Source: Companilactobacillus alimentarius DSM 20249
GTDB lineage: Bacteria > Bacillota > Bacilli > Lactobacillales > Lactobacillaceae
NCBI RefSeq assembly: GCF_002849895.1
Contig: NZ_CP018867.1
Location: 744,001 to 808,000 of the forward strand
Direction: 5' to 3'
Length of the DNA: 64,000 bases
The translations under genes and the position numbers were made by a program. Positions 57,445-64,000 of the stretch are shown piece by piece; position 1 is the stretch's first letter; each line of letters opens with the position of its first letter. The notes beneath the pieces are model-generated. The model ran no database searches and was not told the origin of the DNA. It was given only the letters and a program-made list of their open reading frames with translations.

Positions 57445-58162
57445 TAATTATCTGATTAGCCTCTTTAGTCAAATGATGCTTTTCATCATAAATTATTAAA
57501 TCTGGTTCAACTCTTAGGGATGCTTCTTTAACCGTTTTAATAACATCTAATAAAACAAAATTAGCATCTTTTTGTGTACTAGTTCTAACGAAACGTATAC
57601 GCTTTGGCTGCAATCGTTGCTGCAACATTAAAGAAAGTAGTTCACTTAAACGCTCTGGTCGATAAACTAAATACGCATGAGAATTTTCTTTTAATAAAAC
57701 CTTAATTGAATATAAAATATCTTCTAAATTGGCTTTTAATTCATGACGGGCAATTGCCAACACTGGATTCTCCTTTAAAGGAGTCTGGTCAGATACTTTG
57801 AAATACGGTGGATTGCAAACAAGCATGTCGACTGTATCATGATCAATATGCTTTTGAACATTCTTCAAATCATCATTTATTAGATGTACTTGTTGCTCCA
57901 AATTATTATCAACAATACTCTTTTGAGATAACTCAGCTAGTTTCTTTTGAATTTCAACTAAATATATTTGCGCTTTAGTTTTAGAAGCCAATGACAATCC
58001 AATGGCTCCATTTCCCGAACATAAATCGACTATTTTTCCTTTTTTTACTGTTTTAGCAAAATTATAAAGTAAAATAGTATCAAGGTTGAATGAATAAAGC
58101 TTTTTATCTTGATTAATGATTATTCCACTATGCGAAATAATATCTTGAGAATAAATCGACAT
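57434..58162 (-). CDS. tRNA1(Val) (adenine-N6)-methyltransferase-like protein
   Basis: A 242-residue class I methyltransferase. The SAM motif is VDLCSGNGAIGLSLA and the catalytic motif is LVCNPPYFK (NPPY). It matches the TrmN6/YabB family that methylates A37 of tRNA1(Val). The Bacillus counterpart yabB also sits next to the GIY-YIG gene yazA. Divergent from plsC. Confidence 0.9.
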   Translation of the reverse strand: MSIYSQDIISHSGIIINQDKKLYSFNLDTILLYNFAKTVKKGKIVDLCSGNGAIGLSLASKTKAQIYLVEIQKKLAELSQKSIVDNNLEQQVHLINDDLKNVQKHIDHDTVDMLVCNPPYFKVSDQTPLKENPVLAIARHELKANLEDILYSIKVLLKENSHAYLVYRPERLSELLSLMLQQRLQPKRIRFVRTSTQKDANFVLLDVIKTVKEASLRVEPDLIIYDEKHHLTKEANQIINGN

Positions 58163-58224
58163 GTTGCACCTACTTTATGGTATTTTAAATAAGTTAAGAT
58201 TATTTTAGGGAGAATGATAATTCT

Positions 58225-58854
58225 ATGTTTTATAAATTTATCCGTGTAATAGCGAGAGGCATTGTTTTTATTTTAAATGGCCGTTATAAAGTCGTGGGTA
58301 AAGAAAATCTACCTGACAAGCCTTTTATCTTAGTAGCACCGCACCGTACTTGGTGGGAACCAATTTTCTTTGCATTAGTAATTTCCCCACGTGAAGCTAC
58401 TTTTATGGCTAAAAAAGAACTTTTTAAGAATCCTATTTTAAGATTCATTCTTGTGCACGCACACGCTTTTCCTGTTGATCGTGCTCATCCAGGACCCTCA
58501 GTAATAAAAACACCAGTTAAAGCTTTGAAAAAAGAAGACAAGGTTTTAATTATGTTTCCATCAGGAACTCGTTACTCCGAACAACTAAAAGGTGGAGCTT
58601 CACTGATTGCCAAACTTTCAAAAGCCCCACTAGTTCCCTTTGTTTATCAAGGGCCCTTATCTTTTAGCGATTTAATGAAACATAAACAGATCACCATTGG
58701 TGTAGGACCTGAGATTGACTTTGACTTCAAGGCTAAACTTGACGAAAAACAAACTAAGCAAATCAACGATGATATGGAAAAAGCTTGGGATAAAATTGAT
58801 GATGAAATTGATCCATCTTTTGAATATATCCCACCTAAGAAAAAAAACAAGTAA
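58225..58854 (+). CDS. plsC: 1-acyl-sn-glycerol-3-phosphate acyltransferase
   Basis: A 209-residue PlsC-family acyltransferase with an N-terminal membrane segment. It makes phosphatidic acid. Motif I is HRTWWE, so His40 is followed by Glu45 where the family has Asp (HX4D). Motif III reads FPSGTRYS where FPEGTR is usual. AFPVDR and VPFVYQG are standard. These changes may be lineage-specific; activity is likely but not certain. It ends just before the palindrome at 58861-58943, which can act as its terminator. Confidence 0.85.
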   Translation: MFYKFIRVIARGIVFILNGRYKVVGKENLPDKPFILVAPHRTWWEPIFFALVISPREATFMAKKELFKNPILRFILVHAHAFPVDRAHPGPSVIKTPVKALKKEDKVLIMFPSGTRYSEQLKGGASLIAKLSKAPLVPFVYQGPLSFSDLMKHKQITIGVGPEIDFDFKAKLDEKQTKQINDDMEKAWDKIDDEIDPSFEYIPPKKKNK

Positions 58855-58860
58855 TTATAT

Positions 58861-58943
58861 AAAAATGGACATGAATTACTACTTCTATATATGTTAGGCT
58901 ACCACAGCCAAATATATAAAAGTGTATTCATGTCCATATTTTT
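58861..58943. repeat. 83-bp imperfect palindrome
   Basis: Left arm 58861-58900 and right arm 58906-58943 pair almost along their whole length, with a five-base loop (ACCAC). The outer stem is ATGGACATGAAT / ATTCATGTCCAT, the inner AGGCT/AGCC. It is followed by a T-rich run on the plus strand, so it can end plsC transcription. It is longer than ordinary terminators and may be a MITE-like element. No clear target duplication. Confidence 0.7.
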
Positions 58944-59014
58944 ATGGTTTTTAAAATGAATCTTATCAAGGAATAGCCTTTTTACAGCTTGACAGGATTA
59001 TAAGAAAGAAGTTT

Positions 59015-59225
59015 GAATCATCCCCATTATATAGGGAGCACGCCACCTGAATAGCACTATCTTGTCGATTAACGGAATCATCCCTATACACATAGGGAAA
59101 CACGCAACTAGGGAACGTCATAGACATCTGTGGCGAGAATCATCCCTATATACATAGGGAACACCCGGAGAACGTCATGGAAAAGATTTACCCCATAGAA
59201 TCATCCCTATATACATAGGGAGCAC
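59015..59225 (-). CRISPR. CRISPR array, four repeats and three spacers, type I-E-like
   Basis: Repeats start at 59015, 59075, 59137 and 59198. The plus-strand form is GAATCATCCCTATA then TACATAGGGAACAC, 28 bases, with an internal CCCTAT/ATAGGG hairpin. All three spacers are 33 bases (59042-59074, 59104-59136, 59165-59197). Repeat 59015 is the most degenerate and would be the distal end, so transcription is probably on the minus strand with the AT-rich leader to the right of 59225. The GTGTTCCC... repeat, 33-base spacers and 61-base period fit type I-E of lactobacilli. No cas gene occurs in this window. Confidence 0.92.
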
Positions 59226-59372
59226 ACTAAGAAAAGACTGATATATCAACATTCTAAAATTAGAATATCACTTATTTTTATCAACTTGAAAAATATAACT
59301 ATCAGTTTCTTAAAGAATAACCTCTCTTTTTATTCTAAGCAACTGTATTTTCAAGATTTTAACAATCGACAA
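59226..59372. other. AT-rich stretch to the right of the CRISPR array
   Basis: No gene. It is where the array leader should be if transcription runs on the minus strand. TCTAAAATTAGA forms a small palindrome near 59254-59265. Confidence 0.4.
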
Positions 59373-59440
59373 AAAGGTAGAAGCAATATTTCAAAGGTAG
59401 AAGCAATATTTCAAATGAAATTTCACTTCTACCTTTTTAT
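59373..59440 (-). terminator. purD terminator with a duplicated arm
   Basis: The 20-base unit AAAGGTAGAAGCAATATTTC occurs twice in tandem (59373-59392 and 59393-59412). The pairing arm CTTCTACCTTTTT-type sequence follows at about 59425-59440. On the minus strand GGTAGAAG can pair with either copy of CTTCTACC, each followed by U residues. Confidence 0.7.
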
Positions 59441-59443
59441 TTA

Positions 59444-60696
59444 TTAAATGGAATTCTTACCAATATCACGTCGATAAAAAATATTTGCCTGATCCATTTT
59501 TTGAAGTTCTCGATAAACTTTTTTCTGAGCTTCTTCAACTGATTTAGCTTGTGCCTGCATCAAATATAAACGTCCACCATGACTAAACAATTGCTCTTGC
59601 TCTCGTTTTACGGCCGCATAATTGATTGCTAATGGGCATTTCTTGAAACTGTCCCTATCTCCTAAAGAACCAAATACGGGTTTTGTAGGATAACCCTTAC
59701 TGACAGCGAAGACTCCTAAATTTAAACCTTTTTGTTGCCACTTTATCGACTCAAGCTTTTTATGATTTAGGATGGAAAAAATTATTTCAGACAAATCAGA
59801 CTCTAAGCGTGGTAAAACTACTTCTGTTTCGGGATCACCGAATCGAGCGTTAAATTCGATAACTTTGATTCCTTTTTTTGTCTTTATCAAACCGGCATAA
59901 ATTATACCTGTATATTTGATGCCTTGTTGATATAATTCACTGACAAAGGGTTTTAAAACTGTCTCAATAGCTGTCTGCTCAAGTTCTTTAGAAATATTCA
60001 TTACCGGACAAACAGCTCCCATGCCGCCTGTATTAGGCCCTTTATCTCATCAAGTATCTTCTTATAATCTTGAGCTAGTGGCATTGGATAGAATCGCTTG
60101 TGATCTACAAAAGCCATCAGCGAAAATTCTTCACCCTCCAGAAACTCTTCAATCACAATCTTTTGAGTATTAAACTTATGACCTTCTAACAAATCGGACA
60201 CAACAACCTTGGCATCAGCTAAATTCTCTGCAATGTAGACGCCTTTACCAGCTGCTAGTCCGTCTGCTTTGATCACGATTGGAAATTCTTGATCTTTTAA
60301 AAAGTCGAGTGCTTTAGTTAACTCGTTAAATTCACAATATCGGGCTGTTGGGATTTCTGCTGCTGCCATAATCTTTTTAGTAAAAGTCTTTGACCCTTCA
60401 ACCTGAGCAGCTTTTTTATTTGGTCCAAAAATTTTCAGCTTTTTGGATTTAAAGAAGTCAACGATACCATTTACCAAGGGTTCTTCTGGTCCAACAATCG
60501 TAAAATCAATATTGTTCGTTTGAGTAAACTTGGCTAAATGTTCAAAGTCATTTTCATCAATAGCAATCGTTTTAATTTTAGAAAATTTCATCCCGTCGTT
60601 ACCCGGAGCGCAAAAGACAACATTATCAACATTTTTCATCAATGACTTACATATAGCGTCCTCTCGGGCTCCTGAACCAATAACAAGTATTTTCAT
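59444..60696 (-). pseudogene. purD: Phosphoribosylamine-glycine ligase, split by a frameshift
   Basis: The gene starts at ATG 60696 (GAGGTG site, nine bases after purH). The first frame gives 231 codons with MKILVIGSGARED, the ATP-grasp region VIKADGLAAGKGVY and then loses homology at KKILDEIKG, ending at 60001. The other frame contains the expected PNTGGMGAVCPV and runs on to 59444 with VIEFNARFGDPETEVVLPRL. Comparing the join (GATGAGATAAAGGGC) with the family sequence, one G is missing near 60046-60048. The enzyme makes GAR in step 2 of purine synthesis. It could be a real loss, a sequencing error or, less likely, a recoded gene. Both parts look otherwise intact. Confidence 0.85.
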
Positions 60697-60705
60697 TTTT
60701 CACCT

Positions 60706-62247
60706 CTAATGTTTGAAATGTCTTCTGCCAGTGAAGACCATTGCAATACCAAACTTATCAGCCATATCAATTGAGTCTTGATCTTTGATTGATCCTCCTG
60801 GTTGAATAATAGCTGTAATGCCATGTTCAGCTGCGTATTGAACGCAATCATCCATCGGGAAAAAGGCATCTGAAGCCATAATTAGTGGTGCATGCTCATC
60901 AGCTAATTCTTCTTGTTCAATGGCAATCTTAACTGAGCCAATTCGATTCATCTGACCAGCACCAACGCCTAAAGTCTTATCCGTTGTAGTGATAACGATT
61001 GCATTACTCTTAACGTGCTTAACCACTTGTTGACCAAAGAGCAAAGCCTTCATTTCTTCTTTTGTAGGAGCTTTTTTAGTTACGACTTTAAATTCATCAA
61101 TCTTATCAACTGTCGTATCACGTTCTTGAACTAAAAGTCCTCCCATAACTGAAACATATTCATGCTTATCAGCTTCCTGGGCCTTTGAAAAATCAAGTGT
61201 CATCAAACGAATATTTTTCTTAGCTTCTAGAATTTCTAAAGCCTCGGCAGTAAAACTTGGAGCGATTACGATTTCTAAGAAAATCTTGTGCATTTCTTCA
61301 GCAATTTCTTTAGTTACTTCGCGATTAACCGCTACAATACCACCAAAAATTGACATAGTATCGGCTGTATAAGCTTTACGCCAAGCTTGATAAATTGATT
61401 CATCATCGACACCAATACCACAAGGATTCATATGCTTCAAAGCAGCGACACAAGGTTTGTCAAAGTCGGCGACAATTCTTAAAGCAGCGTCGGCGTCTTT
61501 AATATTATTGAAGGACAATTCCTTACCATGCAATTGTTTAGCAGAAGCAATTGAATAATCAGATGGCATAGCACTCTGATAAAAGGCAGCCTTTTGATGA
61601 GAATTTTCGCCATATCTCAATTCTTGATGGAAATCATAACCAAGCACTTCAACATCGGGGAACTCTTCGCCATTCAAATCTGATAAGTAGTGAGCAATAA
61701 TACTGTCATATTCAGCGGTGTGTCTAAAAGCTTTGGCAGCTAATTTTTGTCTCAAAGCTAAATCGTCAGAATTGTTTTCAATACTATTTAAAACGGTTTG
61801 ATAATCATTATTATCAATTACTACATAGACACTCTTGAAATTCTTTGAGGCAGAACGGATCATAGAAGGTCCACCGATATCAATTTGTTCAATAGCTTGT
61901 TCTGGAGTGACATTTTCTTTGGAGATGGTCTCTTTAAAGGGATACAAATTAACACAAACTAAATCAATCATCTGAATGTTCAATTTTTCCAACGTCTTCA
62001 TATGTTCTGCATTGTCACGTTTAGCTAAAAGTCCTGCATGAACCATAGGATGAAGTGTCTTTACTCGACCGTCAAGAATTTCTGGAAACTTAGTTATTTC
62101 ATCTATTTCAATAACCTTAACATCATTTTCTTGTAATTTTTTATAAGTACCACCAGTTGAGACGATCTCAAAGCCATTATTGATCAATCCTTTGGCAAAC
62201 TCTACGACGCCTGTTTTATCAGAAACACTAATTAATGCTCTTTTCAT
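60706..62247 (-). CDS. purH: Bifunctional AICAR formyltransferase / IMP cyclohydrolase
   Basis: A 513-residue enzyme for the last two steps of IMP synthesis. N-terminal MGS-like cyclohydrolase domain ([44 protein letters not shown]) and C-terminal transformylase domain ([11 protein letters not shown] with the conserved KHxNPCG). It overlaps the end of purN by 20 bases and is followed by purD. Confidence 0.98.
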   Translation of the reverse strand: MKRALISVSDKTGVVEFAKGLINNGFEIVSTGGTYKKLQENDVKVIEIDEITKFPEILDGRVKTLHPMVHAGLLAKRDNAEHMKTLEKLNIQMIDLVCVNLYPFKETISKENVTPEQAIEQIDIGGPSMIRSASKNFKSVYVVIDNNDYQTVLNSIENNSDDLALRQKLAAKAFRHTAEYDSIIAHYLSDLNGEEFPDVEVLGYDFHQELRYGENSHQKAAFYQSAMPSDYSIASAKQLHGKELSFNNIKDADAALRIVADFDKPCVAALKHMNPCGIGVDDESIYQAWRKAYTADTMSIFGGIVAVNREVTKEIAEEMHKIFLEIVIAPSFTAEALEILEAKKNIRLMTLDFSKAQEADKHEYVSVMGGLLVQERDTTVDKIDEFKVVTKKAPTKEEMKALLFGQQVVKHVKSNAIVITTTDKTLGVGAGQMNRIGSVKIAIEQEELADEHAPLIMASDAFFPMDDCVQYAAEHGITAIIQPGGSIKDQDSIDMADKFGIAMVFTGRRHFKH

Positions 62248-62827
62248 TATTAACTACCCCATTATTTTTTATTAATAAATCACGAACTACAGCGCGATAC
62301 ATTTGATGCTCAGTTTGATGAATCCGACTTTCCAATCTAGTTTCTGTATCATCTTGTAATCTGACAACTTTAGATTGCTTGATAATAGGCCCTGTATCGA
62401 CCCCTTCATCAATATAGTGAATTGTGACGCCTGTTACTGGTTCATTGGCTAAAAAAGCTCGATGGATTGCCTCTAATCCAGAATATTTAGGTAACAGCGA
62501 CGGATGAATATTGATTATCCGATTAGGATAATTGCTTAATAAAGTTTTTGTGACAACTCGCATATAACCAGCCAACAAAATATATTCCACTTCTAATGGC
62601 TTCAACTTTTCTACAATGGCCTTTTCATATTCACTACGGTTGTTATAATCAGACAATTTATTAACAAACGTTTTAATATGATGGTTCTTGGCTCTTTGCA
62701 AAACTTGAGCTTGTGGTTGATCACAAACCAGGATCTCTATTTCCAAACCTAATTTCTTTAATTCTTCTGAACTAGCGATACTTTCAAAATTACTACCATT
62801 ACCTGAAGCAAAGATGGCTACTTTCAT
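62228..62827 (-). CDS. purN: Phosphoribosylglycinamide formyltransferase
   Basis: A 199-residue enzyme, formylating GAR with 10-formyl-[30 protein letters not shown] and [15 protein letters not shown] are the conserved motifs. It overlaps purM by 4 bases (ATGA) and purH by 20. Confidence 0.98.
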   Translation of the reverse strand: MKVAIFASGNGSNFESIASSEELKKLGLEIEILVCDQPQAQVLQRAKNHHIKTFVNKLSDYNNRSEYEKAIVEKLKPLEVEYILLAGYMRVVTKTLLSNYPNRIINIHPSLLPKYSGLEAIHRAFLANEPVTGVTIHYIDEGVDTGPIIKQSKVVRLQDDTETRLESRIHQTEHQMYRAVVRDLLIKNNGVVNNEKSIN

Positions 62828-63843
62828 AGCTTCTCTCCTTTCAAGATCAAACTATCAGTCTTTCTTTTAACAACTGAACCTATCGTATAAGCCAGGGTTT
62901 CAGATTGATTTAATTGATTCAAAACTTCAATTTCATTCTTCGGGTCAACTGCTAAAACGATACCTAATCCCATATTGAAAATATGATACATATCAGATAA
63001 TTGTAATTGCCCATACTTTTGTAACGCCTGGAATATTGGCAATTCTGGCCAAATATCAACATTGATCTCAGCGCCAAGATCATCAGGCAAGATACGAGGA
63101 ACATTCTCATAAAAACCCCCGCCAGTAATATGAGCAATTCCCTTAACTAATCTCTGCTTTAACAAAGGCACCAATTCTTGGGTATAAATCTTAGTTGGCT
63201 CTAATAGAATGTCTCCTAGTTTTTGGTTAGGAAACTCTGGTAAACGTGTTTCAACATTAAAATCATGTTCCTGAAAGAATATTTTGCGAACTAACGAATA
63301 ACCATTGGAATGAATGCCACTAGAAGTAATCCCAATTAGAACATCCCCTAATTCAACTCTTTTTTTAGTTAATAGCTCATCTTTTTCACAGATCCCGACC
63401 GCAAAGCCAGCAATATCGTAATCATTTTCCCCATAAACTCCAGGCATTTCAGCAGTTTCTCCACCAATCAAAGCGGCATCAGCTTGCTTGCAGCCAGCAA
63501 TCACGCCTTTTAGAATCATTTCGACTTTTTGATTTACTTTGCCAGTTGAAATGTAATCAAGAAAATACTGAGGAATTGCCCCTTGAGCTAAAATATCGTT
63601 AACACACATAGCGACACAATCGATCCCAATCGTATCCCATTTTCTTAATTCATTAGTTAAGAGTAATTTAGTTCCCACACCATCATCACTAGAAACTAAT
63701 ACGGGGTGTTTAAACCCCATTGGAATCTCATAAACGCCGCCAAAATTACCAATACTCTTGCTGTGAGTATTTTGTTTCACAAATTTAGAAATCTTATATC
63801 CTGACTCAACATTAACGCCCGCATCCTGATAGGGATTTGTCAT
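62824..63843 (-). CDS. purM: Phosphoribosylformylglycinamidine cyclo-ligase
   Basis: A 339-residue enzyme making AIR. SDDGVGTKLLL, GGETAEMPGVYG and HITGGGFYENVPRI are conserved. AAGGAG before the ATG overlaps the purF stop codon region, so it is co-translated with purF. Confidence 0.98.
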   Translation of the reverse strand: MTNPYQDAGVNVESGYKISKFVKQNTHSKSIGNFGGVYEIPMGFKHPVLVSSDDGVGTKLLLTNELRKWDTIGIDCVAMCVNDILAQGAIPQYFLDYISTGKVNQKVEMILKGVIAGCKQADAALIGGETAEMPGVYGENDYDIAGFAVGICEKDELLTKKRVELGDVLIGITSSGIHSNGYSLVRKIFFQEHDFNVETRLPEFPNQKLGDILLEPTKIYTQELVPLLKQRLVKGIAHITGGGFYENVPRILPDDLGAEINVDIWPELPIFQALQKYGQLQLSDMYHIFNMGLGIVLAVDPKNEIEVLNQLNQSETLAYTIGSVVKRKTDSLILKGEKL

Positions 63844-63855
63844 TTTGAAAACTCC

Positions 63856-64000
63856 TTATTTTTTAGACTCATAATCATATAAGTAAGTTGGATAGTCGCC
63901 ATTAAAATATGACATATCTAATCCAGAGTATGGAGCATCTGCTTTTAATCCAATCGCTGAGATCAAACCTTTTTCACTCAAAAATTGTAAAGAATCCGAG
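63856..64000 (-). CDS. purF: Amidophosphoribosyltransferase, C-terminal end
   Basis: The last 48 codons are present, with stop TAA at 63856-63858; the rest lies beyond the window. The end matches Pur[18 protein letters not shown], then [26 protein letters not shown]. It catalyses the first step of purine synthesis. Order purF-purM-purN-purH-purD. Confidence 0.92.
   Translation of the reverse strand, partial: SDSLQFLSEKGLISAIGLKADAPYSGLDMSYFNGDYPTYLYDYESKK

Overview
The window looks like chromosomal DNA of a low-GC lactic acid bacterium (Lactobacillaceae). Gene content and order (maltodextrin ABC locus with a LacI-type regulator, hrcA-grpE-dnaK-dnaJ-lepA, rimP-nusA-ylxR-ylxQ-infB-rbfA, rpsB-tsf, pyrH-frr-uppS-cdsA-rseP-proS-polC, purFMNHD), the AT-rich sequence, frequent TTG/GTG starts and AGGAGG ribosome sites all fit. 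Asn-rich IF2, AhpC and a GH42 enzyme make a Companilactobacillus-like species my best guess; this is inferred from memory, not from a search.

Layout. 1-9.4 kb is a sugar region: the 5' part of a maltodextrin-binding lipoprotein gene, two GH13 glycosidases and a MalR-like regulator, then a GH42 beta-galactosidase, an AraC-type regulator and a divergent PTS IIC permease. The two maltodextrin promoters carry the same 14-bp palindrome at exactly the same distance upstream of the -35 box. 9.6-20 kb is an accessory stretch: a GT2 glycosyltransferase, small secreted or membrane proteins, an alpha/beta hydrolase, PnuC, AhpC, an HD phosphohydrolase, PgpA-like and UspA proteins, a probable small RNA (16623-16728), a frameshifted polytopic membrane protein and TspO. 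20-21.3 kb holds a duplicated small-gene cassette and decayed sequence. 21.3-29.7 kb has tRNA-Ser, apt, recJ, a class A sortase, galE, a large WxL-like surface protein and a disulfide oxidoreductase.

29.8-57.1 kb is the conserved core, nearly all on the minus strand: lepA, the CIRCE-controlled heat-shock operon, ribF-truB, the nusA-infB operon, polC-proS-rseP-cdsA-uppS-frr-pyrH and tsf-rpsB. 57.1-59.4 kb carries a GIY-YIG protein, a TrmN6-like methyltransferase, PlsC, an 83-bp imperfect palindrome and a four-repeat type I-E-like CRISPR array with no cas genes in view. 59.4-64 kb is the end of the purine operon (purF 3' end, purM, purN, purH, purD), where purD is split by a one-base deletion.

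The accessory regions contain most of what is unusual: the small RNA candidate, the paired operators, the duplicated small genes, the two frameshifts and the orphan CRISPR array. I saw no insertion sequence, prophage or complete defence system.
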